Shown here piece after piece: positions 18,056-26,664 of a DNA stretch of 64,000 bases. Under the pieces are notes generated by a model, which was not told the origin of the DNA, made no database searches, and saw only the letters and a program-made list of their open reading frames with translations. The position numbers were made by a program, and so were the translations under genes. The DNA is from Curvibacter sp. PAE-UM (GTDB taxonomy: Bacteria; Pseudomonadota; Gammaproteobacteria; Burkholderiales; Burkholderiaceae_C): assembly GCF_001432305.1 (NCBI RefSeq), contig NZ_KQ483358.1:1310881-1374880 (forward strand), given 5' to 3'. Numbering within the stretch: position 1 is the first letter of the stretch; the number at the start of each line of letters is the position of its first letter.

Positions 18056-18520
18056 TCAGGCCAGCGCGGCCAAACCGGCGCGCGCCACCTGGGCGTCCTG
18101 ACTGGAGAGCACACCCGAGACACCGATGCCGCCGACGATCTGCCCGCCCAGCACCAGGGGGAAGCCGCCTTCGAGCGGGGTGATGCCGGGCACGGCCAGA
18201 AAACGCAGGCCTTCGCCGCCGGCGGCGATGCCGTCCTGGAACATCTTGGTGGGGCGGCGGAAGTTCACCGCGGTCAGCGCCTTGCCGGTGGCGATGGACA
18301 GGCTGGAGTGCTGGGTCTGGTCGCGCTTGAGCGCGAGCACCACGTCACCACTCGAATCGGCGATGACGATGGCCACGGGCCAGTGGTTGCGTTCCGCCTC
18401 GGCTTCGGCGGCCTGCAGGATGGCCTTGGCCTGCTTCAGCGTGAGCGGCGGGCCGTAGGGCAGGGGGGCGTCCAGTGCGGGCTGATCAGCCGGGCTCTGC
18501 GGGCCCGTTCCTTGGCTCAT
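18056..18520 (-). CDS. GlcG/HbpS-family protein
   Basis: This 154-residue small protein belongs to the GlcG/HbpS (DUF336) family. The sequence includes LTLKQAKAILQAAEAEA, the central ADSSGDVVLALKRD and the glycine-rich GGFPLVLGGQIVGGIGVSG typical of that fold. Family members occur beside glycolate, diol or aromatic degradation genes, and some bind heme. The biochemical role is poorly defined. It lies between the FAD monooxygenase and a Bug receptor, all on the minus strand. Confidence 0.85.
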   Translation of the reverse strand: MSQGTGPQSPADQPALDAPLPYGPPLTLKQAKAILQAAEAEAERNHWPVAIVIADSSGDVVLALKRDQTQHSSLSIATGKALTAVNFRRPTKMFQDGIAAGGEGLRFLAVPGITPLEGGFPLVLGGQIVGGIGVSGVLSSQDAQVARAGLAALA

Positions 18521-18660
18521 GCGGGGTCTCCTTCTTGAGGTGAAGGGCCATGATAGGAACGATGCGCTCTATCGGGTAATACCGATTTGCGAGAGCCGCT
18601 ATAAGCCTGGCTTATGGGCTGGGCAAGCCATCGCGGCCGTACAGGGCGGCGCTAGAGCCC

Positions 18661-20319
18661 TCAGCGCTGCGCAGTGGCCTGTGCCAGCACGGCTGCCGCC
18701 TGGCTGGTTTCGTGCCCGCGCCAGGCCACGATCTGGTCCGGACGGATCAGCGCCAGCGGTGCTTCATACAGGGCGGCCAGTTCTGCGGCGGCATGTGGCA
18801 CCACCCGCAGGTCCAGGCCCAGGGTCAACGCGGCCTGCTCGAAGGCGCGGGTGTCCGGCGCATCCTCGCCCAGCACCAGCAGCGTCCATTCGAAGTGGAA
18901 GGTGTCGTAGAGCGAGCGCCCGTCCGTCAGCCAGGCATGCGGCGGCCGCCCGCCCGGGCAGGCGCTGGGCACGTAGGTGTTCGGTGCATCGGGTGGCGCA
19001 GACGTGCCGTCCGCCACGATGATGGGGCTGCCGTCGTAACGACCGCCGAAGGTCACGCCCGGGATGTTGAACTCGCGGCGCACGTGGCCGTTCAGGTAGT
19101 CCGAGGCGGCCGATCGTGCCAACGCGCCTTCGGGACTGGCGTCTTCCAGCTCGGGGGCCGCGTCGAACAGGCCGATCGAGTCGGCGAACTGGCGCGCGTA
19201 GCCGGTGTTGCGCACGGCCAGGGGCCGGCGTTCCAGTTCGTAGCTGTCCAGCAAGGCTGCGGGGGCCTGCCGCTTGAGGACGGCGGCCAGTTTCCAGCCC
19301 AGGTTGACGGCGTCTTCGACCGCGGTGTTGTAGCCCAGGCCGCCGGTGGGCGTGAACAGGTGCACCGCATCGCCGCCGAGGAAAATGCGGCCACGCTGGA
19401 AGGACTCGGCCACCAGGGCATGGCCGGCCAGCCAGGTGGCCATGGACAAAATCTCGATTTCGATGTCCTGCCCGTAGGCCAGCGAGAACAGGCGCCGCGC
19501 GTCGGCTTCGGTCAGCGCCTCGGTGGCGGCGTCATCGGCCATCTGGATGTGGAAGGCGAATTCGCTCACACCATCCACCGACATGATGAAGGCGCGCAGC
19601 TGCGGGTTGACCACCACGTACATCCAGGCCCGGTCGTTGGCGTTGCGGGCGTAGAAGTCGGGCGCCTTCAGGTACACCGCGAGCATCTTGCCGCCCATGA
19701 ACTTGCGCTTGAAGCCGGTGTCCCCGCCCCAGGCGATGCCGAGCTGCTTGCGCACGAAGCTGCGCGCGCCGTCGGCGCCCACGAGGTACGTCGCCTGCAC
19801 GGCGACCGGCTCGCCGTCATCGACGGCCTGCACCACGGCCTCGACGTGAGGTCCGGTGTCGGCGAACGACTTCAGCAAGCAGCCGTAGCGCACGTCCACC
19901 GAGGGCAGCCGCTGCACCTGCTCACGCAGCTTCACTTCCACGAATTTCTGCGAGACGCGGTGCGGCAGCTCGGCGGCGCTCCACGAACCGGACATGGCCT
20001 TGATGGCCTGCGGCGCAGCCGCTGCGGTGGGCAGCCGCAGGCGGGCCAGCTCGGTGCCGGCAAAACGGGTGAGGTAGGCGATGTCGGTGGGGTGGTCCGG
20101 CGGCAGGCCCATGCTGCGGATTTCCTGCGCAAAACCCAGGCGCCGGAAATGTTCCATGGTGCGGGCCTGCGTGGCATTGGCCTGCGGGTTGAAGGCAGTG
20201 CCGGGTTTGGGGTCGACCAGCAGGCAGCGGATGTTGCGCCGCCCCAGCTCGTTGGCCAGCATCAGGCCGCAGGGGCCGCCGCCGGCGATGAGCACGTCGG
20301 TTTGCAACACGCTGGTCAT
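18661..20319 (-). CDS. FAD-dependent aromatic monooxygenase (PheA/TfdB/MhpA type)
   Basis: This 552-residue single-component flavoprotein hydroxylase uses NAD(P)H and O2 to hydroxylate a phenolic ring. The N-terminal FAD-binding site is LIAGGGPCGLMLANELGRR. The second FAD motif is GRIFLGGDAVHLFTPTGG followed by LGYNTAVEDAVNLGWKLA. A C-terminal thioredoxin-like tail is consistent with the phenol-hydroxylase/TfdB subgroup. It is next to a LysR gene and an intradiol dioxygenase, so a natural guess is that it forms hydroxyquinol from a resorcinol-like or hydroquinone-like substrate. That specificity is inferred. Confidence 0.85.
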   Translation of the reverse strand: MTSVLQTDVLIAGGGPCGLMLANELGRRNIRCLLVDPKPGTAFNPQANATQARTMEHFRRLGFAQEIRSMGLPPDHPTDIAYLTRFAGTELARLRLPTAAAAPQAIKAMSGSWSAAELPHRVSQKFVEVKLREQVQRLPSVDVRYGCLLKSFADTGPHVEAVVQAVDDGEPVAVQATYLVGADGARSFVRKQLGIAWGGDTGFKRKFMGGKMLAVYLKAPDFYARNANDRAWMYVVVNPQLRAFIMSVDGVSEFAFHIQMADDAATEALTEADARRLFSLAYGQDIEIEILSMATWLAGHALVAESFQRGRIFLGGDAVHLFTPTGGLGYNTAVEDAVNLGWKLAAVLKRQAPAALLDSYELERRPLAVRNTGYARQFADSIGLFDAAPELEDASPEGALARSAASDYLNGHVRREFNIPGVTFGGRYDGSPIIVADGTSAPPDAPNTYVPSACPGGRPPHAWLTDGRSLYDTFHFEWTLLVLGEDAPDTRAFEQAALTLGLDLRVVPHAAAELAALYEAPLALIRPDQIVAWRGHETSQAAAVLAQATAQR

Positions 20320-20323
20320 GCGT

Positions 20324-21253
20324 TCAATTGACGCCGAAGCGCCCGGTCCATTTCTGCTCGTAGCTCATCTTGATGAAATGCTCGGCCATGAAGTCGATGA
20401 AGGTGCGGACCTTGGCCGAGAGGTGCTTGCGGCTGGGATAGGCCAGGTTCACGGTCAGGCGCGGCAGGTCCCACTCGTCCAGCACGGGCACCAGGCGGCC
20501 GGCCACCATGTCGTCGTAGACGATGTAGGTGGGCTGCACCAGGATGCCCATGCCGTCGAGCGCGGCGGCGCGCAGGATCTGGCCGTCGTTCGATTCGAGC
20601 AGGCCCTTGACGTGCAAGGCCGTGGTCTGGCCATCGCGCGTGAAGCGCAGTTCGCCGGGGTTGTTGGCGTAGGTGTAGATCAGCAGCTTGTGCTGCGCCA
20701 GCTCTTCCAGCGTCCTGGGCCGGCCGTGGCGGGCCAGGTAGCGCGGGGCGGCAACCAGGATGCGGCGCGTCTGCGCCAGGCGGCGCACGGTGATGTTGGA
20801 GTCGGGTTCGAACTCGCGCGTGCGGATGGCCACGTCGATGTTGTTGTCGATGATGTCCAGGTAGCGGTTGGCGGCCTCCACGTGCACGGTGACGTTGGGG
20901 TAGCGCTCGGTGTAGGCGCGCAGCAGCGGCGCGATGTGCTGCATGGAGAAGGACAGCGAGGCGCTGATGCGCAGCATGCCCGTGGGGTTGAGCGTGTGCG
21001 CGTTCACCACGTCCTCGGCATCCTTCAGGTCCGCCAGCAGGGTCTTGGCGCGGCTGAAGAACTCCTGGCCGGTATCGGTCAGGAAAAGACGGCGGGTGTT
21101 GCGTTCCACCAGGCGCGCGCCCAGCCGGTCTTCCAGCGCCTGCAGGTGGCGGCTGGCGGCGGCGTTCGAGAGGCCCAGCGCCTCGGCGGCACGGCTCAGG
21201 CTGCCGGTTTCGGCCACCTGGACGAACAGCTCTATTTCGGCAAAACGGTCCAA
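20324..21253 (-). CDS. LysR-family transcriptional regulator
   Basis: This 309-residue protein has an N-terminal winged helix (FVQVAETGSLSRAAEALGLS, then AASRHLQALEDRLG) and a C-terminal effector-binding domain of normal length. It is divergent from the intradiol dioxygenase at 21370, with about 115 bases between them, and lies 4 bases upstream of the FAD monooxygenase. It therefore most likely controls both in response to a pathway intermediate. The subgroup without an obvious aromatic CatR/BenM signature prevents naming the inducer. Confidence 0.88.
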   Translation of the reverse strand: MDRFAEIELFVQVAETGSLSRAAEALGLSNAAASRHLQALEDRLGARLVERNTRRLFLTDTGQEFFSRAKTLLADLKDAEDVVNAHTLNPTGMLRISASLSFSMQHIAPLLRAYTERYPNVTVHVEAANRYLDIIDNNIDVAIRTREFEPDSNITVRRLAQTRRILVAAPRYLARHGRPRTLEELAQHKLLIYTYANNPGELRFTRDGQTTALHVKGLLESNDGQILRAAALDGMGILVQPTYIVYDDMVAGRLVPVLDEWDLPRLTVNLAYPSRKHLSAKVRTFIDFMAEHFIKMSYEQKWTGRFGVN

Positions 21254-21369
21254 ACCGGTCTCCAGTTTTTTCGCTGCGCGGAAAAGTCATTTGCGGCAGC
21301 GCTCTTTCCCAAATTGTCGCGGACTTTTACATTTGCTCAGCTAGCAAGAACCCGCAGGAGACATCCGGT

Positions 21370-22200
21370 ATGCGCAACCTCAACGAGGACACCATCACCC
21401 AGGCCGTGATCGAACGTTTTTCCAGGACGCCCGATCCGCGACTCAAGGAGATCATGACCAGTCTGGTGCAGCACTTGCACGCCTTCGCGCGCGAGGTGCG
21501 GCTGACCGAGGAGGAATGGTTCAAGGGCATCCAGTACCTGACCGATACCGGGCACATGTGCAGCGCCACGCGCCAGGAGTTCATCCTCCTGTCCGACACC
21601 CTGGGCCTGTCCATGCTGACCGTGGCCATGAACAACGACAAGCCGGCCGGCTGCACCGAGCCCACGGTCTTCGGCCCCTTCTTCCTGGAGCAGGCCCCCG
21701 AGTACCAGCTGGGCGATGACGTGGCCAACGGCGCCAAGGGCGAGCCCTGCCTGGTGAGCGGCACGGTCAAGGGCCTGGGCGGCGAGCCGATTCCGAACGC
21801 GCTGATCAACGTCTGGCAGGCCGACGCCGACGGCAACTACGACGTGCAGTACGAACACCTGGCGCATCCGCAGGCGCGCGGCATCCTGCATGCCGATGCG
21901 CAGGGGCGTTTCCATTTCAAGACCATCCTGGCCGAGGCCTACCCGATTCCCAGCGACGGGCCGGTCGGCGCCATGCTCAAGGCCACCAAGAATCATCCCT
22001 GGCGGCCGGCGCACCTGCATTTCATGATCGAGGCGCCGGGCTACGAGCGCCTGATCACCCACGTGTTTCGCGACCATGACCAGTACCTCGACTCCGACGT
22101 CGTGTTCGGTGTGCGCTCCACGCTGATCGCGGACTGGGTCAAGGAAGCCGACGGCACCTACAGCCTGAAATACGACTTCGTGCTGAATCCGGAAAAATGA
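21370..22200 (+). CDS. Intradiol ring-cleavage dioxygenase, hydroxyquinol 1,2-dioxygenase-like
   Basis: This 276-residue non-heme Fe(III) dioxygenase cleaves a catechol-type ring between its hydroxyls. The N-terminal helical dimerisation domain covers about residues 1-90. Iron ligands are visible as Y157 in GNYDVQY, Y191 in AYPIPSDGPVG, and H215/H217 in RPAHLHFM. The PTVFGPFF segment fits the hydroxyquinol dioxygenase subgroup, whose product is maleylacetate. A maleylacetate reductase is encoded at 6214. It is preceded by CAGGAGAC and followed by a TRAP transporter in the same direction, which probably imports the aromatic substrate or a relative. Confidence 0.88.
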   Translation: MRNLNEDTITQAVIERFSRTPDPRLKEIMTSLVQHLHAFAREVRLTEEEWFKGIQYLTDTGHMCSATRQEFILLSDTLGLSMLTVAMNNDKPAGCTEPTVFGPFFLEQAPEYQLGDDVANGAKGEPCLVSGTVKGLGGEPIPNALINVWQADADGNYDVQYEHLAHPQARGILHADAQGRFHFKTILAEAYPIPSDGPVGAMLKATKNHPWRPAHLHFMIEAPGYERLITHVFRDHDQYLDSDVVFGVRSTLIADWVKEADGTYSLKYDFVLNPEK

Positions 22201-22260
22201 GTTCTGCGAGAGAGAGAAGAACCCGAGAGTGTGAAACCACCCAACCCGAAGGAGACAAGC

Positions 22261-23352
22261 ATGAAGAAGCGATTGATGATCCACGGCGCCTTGTGTGCCA
22301 CCCTGGCTGCCGCAGTGATGCTGCCGGCCCAGGCCGACCAGACGTTCAAGCTGACGATTGCGTCCAGCCATCCGACGACCCTGCCCTGGGTCGGCTTGAT
22401 GAGCACATTGTTCGTGCCCGAGGTCAACAAGCGCGTGGCGGCGCTGGGCAAGGGCTACAAGATCGAGTGGCGCGAGGCCTATGGCGGCCAGCTCTACAAG
22501 ATGAACGCCACGCTCACCAGCGTCGAGCAGGGCGTGGCCGACATCGGCTGGGTTTTCCACAGCCTGGAAGCGGCCAAGATGCCGCTGAGCCAGTTCGGCT
22601 CCGTCACACCATTCACTACCGACGATGTCCGCATCATCCTGAATGTGGCCAACGAGATGAACGAAAAAGTCCCGGCGCTGCAGAAGGAGTGGGACAAGAA
22701 CAACCTGGTGTTCCTTGGCGCCAGCGCGGTCGATACCTACCATCTGTTCACGAAGCACCCGATTGCCACCTATGCCGACCTCAAGGGCAGAAAAATATCA
22801 GCCCCCGGTTCCGTGGGCCTGTGGCTCAAGGGGTCGGGCGCGGTGGCCGTGGACGGCTCGCTGACGAGTTACTACACCGACATCCAGAGTGGCGTGAGCG
22901 AGGGGACCATTTCGATTTCGACCGGCATCCTGCCCAACAAGATCTACGAGGTGGCGCCCTATATCACCACGGTCAACATCGGTGCCCTGTACAACGGGGG
23001 CATGGCGATGAACAAGGACAGCTATGGCAAGCTGCCGCCCGAAGTCCAGAAGATCGTCAAGGAGGTCGGCAAGGAGTATTCCAAGGCCTTGGGTGAGACG
23101 CTGATGCAGCGCTACGAAGGGGCGCTCAAGACCATGGTGGAGCGCGGTGCCACACAGAATCCGCCGGTGCGCGTGACCGGTCTGAACGCCGGTGAGCGCG
23201 AGAAATGGGTCAAGACCATGCCCAATCTGGCAGCCGAATGGGCCAAGGCCAATGCGTCCAAGGGGCCGGCAGGGGACGTGGTCAAGGCCTATATGGAAGC
23301 CTTGCGTAAACAAGGTGTCAAGCCGGTCCGCGACTGGGACAAGGAACTCTGA
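22261..23352 (+). CDS. TRAP transporter substrate-binding protein DctP
   Basis: This 363-residue periplasmic receptor of a tripartite ATP-independent transporter has the signal peptide MKKRLMIHGALCATLAAAV, with processing near PAQADQ. The family core includes LKGRKISAPGS and the helix around GVSEGTISISTGILPNK. GAAGGAGAC precedes the ATG; an upstream in-frame GTG at 22231 is less likely. It is followed by the two membrane subunits. A hairpin lies between this gene and dctQ, a common arrangement that keeps receptor levels higher than membrane-protein levels. Confidence 0.9.
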   Translation: MKKRLMIHGALCATLAAAVMLPAQADQTFKLTIASSHPTTLPWVGLMSTLFVPEVNKRVAALGKGYKIEWREAYGGQLYKMNATLTSVEQGVADIGWVFHSLEAAKMPLSQFGSVTPFTTDDVRIILNVANEMNEKVPALQKEWDKNNLVFLGASAVDTYHLFTKHPIATYADLKGRKISAPGSVGLWLKGSGAVAVDGSLTSYYTDIQSGVSEGTISISTGILPNKIYEVAPYITTVNIGALYNGGMAMNKDSYGKLPPEVQKIVKEVGKEYSKALGETLMQRYEGALKTMVERGATQNPPVRVTGLNAGEREKWVKTMPNLAAEWAKANASKGPAGDVVKAYMEALRKQGVKPVRDWDKEL

Positions 23353-23381
23353 GCCCTGCCCTTTCTGCCGCTTGTCATATC

Positions 23382-23408
23382 CGCCACCGCCCGAACCGGG
23401 TGGTGGCG
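23382..23408 (+). other. Intercistronic hairpin between dctP and dctQ
   Basis: CGCCACC pairs with GGTGGCG around a 13-base loop that itself contains CCCG/CGGG. There is no T-tract, so RNA processing or stabilisation of the dctP message is more likely than termination. Confidence 0.5.
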
Positions 23409-23423
23409 TGAAGGAACCATCCC

Positions 23424-24029
23424 ATGAGTTATGAAGCCAACACGGACCTGGAGTCCGGGTCGTCGGCTGGCGCGCCTCACAGCTGGTTCGGCCGGCTGAT
23501 CGACAGCCTCAATGCCGCCGGCTCGGTGGTGATTGCGGTCGTCATGCTGCTGATGTGCGCCGACGTCCTGCTGCGCAACCTGCTCAATCGACCGCTGGAT
23601 GGCGTGGCCGAGCTGGTGGCCACCAGCATCATCGTCATCGTGTTCCTGCAATTGCCCTCGACCCTGCGGCACGGCCGCATGTCGCGGGCTGACCTGTTCA
23701 TCGATCCCTTTGTCCAGACGCGCCCCAGGGCCGGCAAGCGGCTGCGGGCCCTGTTTTCTCTGGCAGGCGTTTTTGCCTGTGCCGTGATCGCGTATGCCAG
23801 CTGGCCCATGCTGGCTCGCGCATGGCGTGACAACGAGTTCCTGGGGATTGAAGGCATGTTTTCCTTTCCGATCTGGCCCATGCGGCTGGTGGTCTGCATC
23901 GGCGCAGCGCTGGCCGCGATCCAGTACGCGCTGCTGATGTGGCAGGACTTTTCGGAATCGCGGCTTGAGCCGCCGGGCCGCCCCCAGGGCGAACGCCTCG
24001 AAGCACAAGGCGGAGGCCCGCATGACTGA
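23424..24029 (+). CDS. TRAP transporter small membrane subunit DctQ
   Basis: This 201-residue protein has four hydrophobic segments starting near residue 30 (AAGSVVIAVVMLLMCADVLL), with the RNLLNRPLDGVAEL stretch common in DctQ subunits. It links the periplasmic receptor to the large DctM permease. Its stop overlaps the start of dctM by 8 bases, showing translational coupling. Confidence 0.88.
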   Translation: MSYEANTDLESGSSAGAPHSWFGRLIDSLNAAGSVVIAVVMLLMCADVLLRNLLNRPLDGVAELVATSIIVIVFLQLPSTLRHGRMSRADLFIDPFVQTRPRAGKRLRALFSLAGVFACAVIAYASWPMLARAWRDNEFLGIEGMFSFPIWPMRLVVCIGAALAAIQYALLMWQDFSESRLEPPGRPQGERLEAQGGGPHD

Positions 24030-25341
24030 CCTGCATATCGGCGCGCTGGCCATCGTGCTGATGCTGGCCGGCATCTACTTTGGCATGCACATCGGCGTGG
24101 CACTGATCGTCACGTCCTTCCTGAGCGTCTGGCTCGTCAAGAGCCCGGAAGTCGCGGCACGTTTTGTGGCGGCTGCGGCCAACGACGCCATCCGCGACTA
24201 CCTGTTCGGCGTCATTCCGCTCTTCGTGCTCATGGGCATGCTGGTGAGTGTGAGCGGGGTGGGGCGCGACACCTTCGACGTGTTCCAGTGGCTGACACGG
24301 CGCATCCGCGGCGGTTTGGGCCTGGCCACGGTGGGCGCCAATGCGGTGTTCGCCGCCATCACCGGCATTTCCATCGCCTCGGCCTCGGTCTTCACCAAGG
24401 TGGCCGTGCCCGAGATGATCCGCCACGGCTACACGCCGCGCTTTGCCGTGGGTGTGGTGGCGGGGTCCTCGGTGCTGGGCATGCTGATCCCGCCCTCGCT
24501 GCTGATGATCATCTACGGCGTGCTGGCCGAGGAATCGGTGGGCCGCATGTTCATCGCCGGTGTGATCCCCGGCATCGTGTTGGCCACGGGTTTTGCCATT
24601 CTGATCGTCGGCATGGCCTATCTGCGCCCGGCCATGATCCTGGTACCGGGCCAGACCGCGGCCCAGGTGGACGAGCCGCAGGAAACGCCGGGGAGCGCGG
24701 CCATCAAGTTCATCCCCATCCTGCTCCTCATCACTCTGGTGCTGGGCGGCCTGTACGGCGGGCTGTTCACCCCCACCGAGGCCGGGGCCATGGGGGCTGC
24801 CGGGGCACTGGTGATCGCCCTGGTGCGCCGCCGCCTGGATTGGCCCAAGCTGTGGAAGGTCCTGACCGAGACGGGTTACGTCTCGGTCTCGGTGCTGTTC
24901 CTCATCATCGCCGCTTCGCTCTACAGCCGCATGCTGGCGCTGACCGGCATGCCGGCGGCCGTGACCGAGGGCATCACGCACCTGGGGCTGGGGTCCTGGG
25001 GCTTTCTGGCGGCCTATGTGGCCATCGTCATCGCGCTGGGCTGCATCATCGACTCGGTCTCCATCATGCTCATCATGCTGCCCATCGTGCTGCCGATCGC
25101 GCGCGCCTTCGGCATGGACATCGTCTGGTTCGGTGTGGTCACCGTGGTGGCGGTGGAGATCGGCCTGCTGACGCCGCCCTTCGGCGTCTCGGTCTACACC
25201 GTGAAGTCGGCGCTCAACGACTCACGCATCACGATACGCGACATCTTCGCCGGAGCCTTCCCTTTCGTGCTGATGATGGTTGCCGTGCTGGTGCTGCTGG
25301 TGGTGTTCCCCAAGCTGTCCACCTGGCTGGCCTATTTGTAA
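24022..25341 (+). CDS. TRAP transporter large permease DctM
   Basis: This 439-residue multi-spanning permease has the DctM signatures IPLFVLMGMLVSVSGV, the PPSLLMIIYGVLAEESVG loop and a second repeat with TPPFGVSVYTVKSAL. It is the Na+-coupled or H+-coupled channel subunit of the TRAP system encoded by the three preceding and overlapping genes. It is followed by four small genes in the same direction, consistent with one long operon starting at 21370. Confidence 0.9.
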   Translation: MTDLHIGALAIVLMLAGIYFGMHIGVALIVTSFLSVWLVKSPEVAARFVAAAANDAIRDYLFGVIPLFVLMGMLVSVSGVGRDTFDVFQWLTRRIRGGLGLATVGANAVFAAITGISIASASVFTKVAVPEMIRHGYTPRFAVGVVAGSSVLGMLIPPSLLMIIYGVLAEESVGRMFIAGVIPGIVLATGFAILIVGMAYLRPAMILVPGQTAAQVDEPQETPGSAAIKFIPILLLITLVLGGLYGGLFTPTEAGAMGAAGALVIALVRRRLDWPKLWKVLTETGYVSVSVLFLIIAASLYSRMLALTGMPAAVTEGITHLGLGSWGFLAAYVAIVIALGCIIDSVSIMLIMLPIVLPIARAFGMDIVWFGVVTVVAVEIGLLTPPFGVSVYTVKSALNDSRITIRDIFAGAFPFVLMMVAVLVLLVVFPKLSTWLAYL

Positions 25342-25353
25342 GGAGAGTCTGAA

Positions 25354-25659
25354 ATGCTGTTTGCCTTCATCCTGATCGACAAGCCCGACCACGGCGACAT
25401 GCGCCAGCGCGTGCGCCCCGTGCACAAGGACTACCTGGCCGCCGTGGCCGACCGTATGGCCTTTGCCGGACCCTTCACGCACGACGACGGCAAGACCATG
25501 CTGGGCAGCCTGCTGGTGATCGATTTCCCCAGCCGCGATGCGGCGCACGCCTGGCTGGCCGAGGAGCCTTTCACGAAAGCCGGGCTCTACGCCAGCACCA
25601 CCATCCACGCCTTCTTGAACCTGTGGCCGCAGAAGGCCGGTTTCCCGCCCGCCGCATGA
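25354..25659 (+). CDS. YciI-family protein
   Basis: This 101-residue ferredoxin-like-fold protein is related to YciI and muconolactone-isomerase-like enzymes. It contains RPVHKDYLAAVADRMAFAGP and the pattern GSLLVIDFPSRDAAHAWL. Such proteins sit in aromatic operons as presumed isomerases, dehalogenase-like enzymes or lactone-processing enzymes, and the role is unproven. It lies 12 bases after dctM. Confidence 0.8.
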   Translation: MLFAFILIDKPDHGDMRQRVRPVHKDYLAAVADRMAFAGPFTHDDGKTMLGSLLVIDFPSRDAAHAWLAEEPFTKAGLYASTTIHAFLNLWPQKAGFPPAA

Positions 25660-25672
25660 TCGGAGCCGGTTT

Positions 25673-25975
25673 GTGATCAAGCACATCGTGATGTGGAACG
25701 TGCGCGGCGACACGCCGGCCGAGAAGGCGCAAGGCATCGCCCGCCTGCAGCGCAGCTTCGAGAGCCTGCGCGGCCGCATTCCGGGCCTGCTGCACCTGGA
25801 GATCGGCGTGGACAGCAGCCGCATCGACTACGCCTGCGACGTGGTGCTGTACTCGGAGTTCGAGAGCCAGGCCGCGCTCGACGCCTATGGCTCACACCCC
25901 GAGCATTTGCGTGTGAAGAACGAGGTGGCCGACTTGCGTATCGCGCGCCACCAGGTGGACTACGTCGCGCCCTGA
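25673..25975 (+). CDS. Dabb-domain (stress-responsive alpha/beta barrel) protein
   Basis: This 100-residue dimeric alpha-beta barrel protein begins MIKHIVMWNV and has the typical IPGLLHLEIGVD and YGSHPEHLRVKNEV motifs. The start is GTG at 25673, 13 bases after the YciI stop. Dabb proteins act on small aromatic or lactone substrates in several pathways, but no activity can be assigned here. Confidence 0.8.
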   Translation: MIKHIVMWNVRGDTPAEKAQGIARLQRSFESLRGRIPGLLHLEIGVDSSRIDYACDVVLYSEFESQAALDAYGSHPEHLRVKNEVADLRIARHQVDYVAP

Positions 25976-26006
25976 ATTTTTTCTTTTTGATTCCCGAGGA
26001 ACGACC

Positions 26007-26624
26007 ATGAGCAACTCTTTCAACGATGAACTGCTGATCCGCCAGATGGTGGAGCGCTGGGCCGTGTGGCGCGATGCCGGCGACTGGGAGCGCTTCGCCA
26101 CCGTCTGGCACCCCGAAGGCGTGATGATGGCCACCTGGTTCCAGGGGCCGTTTGCCGAGTTCATCCGCGTCACGAAGGAGGGCTGGGCCAAGGGTGTGAG
26201 CATCCTGCACTTCCTGGGCGGTTCGGCCGTCGAGGTCGCAGGGGACCGTGCCATCGCCCAGACCAAGATGACGATCTCGCAGCGCGGCATGGTCGAGGGC
26301 GAGAGCGGTCCCGTCCTCTGCGATGTGGTCTGCACCGGCCGCTTCTACGACTTCGTGACGAAGCACAACGGTGCATGGAAGCTGATCCACCGCCAGCCCA
26401 TCTACGAGAAGGACCGCATCGACCCGGTGGACTCCACGGCCGTGCTCAAGCTGGACCAGCAGGCCCTGGCCGGTTTCCCCGAAGGCTACCGGCACCTGGC
26501 CTACATCCAGACCCGCATCGGCTACACCGTCAAGATGGACATGCCCATGCTCAAGGGGCCGGTGGTCGAGGAGCTTTACAAGCGTGGCGCGCGATGGCTG
26601 GCGGGCGGCCCCCTCGAACGTTGA
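26007..26624 (+). CDS. NTF2/SnoaL-like protein, putative isomerase, dehydratase or hydroxylase accessory
   Basis: This 205-residue protein has an N-terminal NTF2-like cone: ELLIRQMVERWAVWRDAGDW, then FATVWHPEGVMMATWF, and a late GAWKLIHRQPIYEKD. It is longer than simple SnoaL domains by about 60 C-terminal residues (PEGYRHLAYIQTRIGY...). Homologous folds include ring-hydroxylating dioxygenase small subunits and dehydratases. It sits in the TRAP/dioxygenase operon. The function is unknown. Confidence 0.7.
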   Translation: MSNSFNDELLIRQMVERWAVWRDAGDWERFATVWHPEGVMMATWFQGPFAEFIRVTKEGWAKGVSILHFLGGSAVEVAGDRAIAQTKMTISQRGMVEGESGPVLCDVVCTGRFYDFVTKHNGAWKLIHRQPIYEKDRIDPVDSTAVLKLDQQALAGFPEGYRHLAYIQTRIGYTVKMDMPMLKGPVVEELYKRGARWLAGGPLER

Positions 26625-26664
26625 ACGATTTTCGATCCGTATCACCCCCAACGAGGAGACAGAC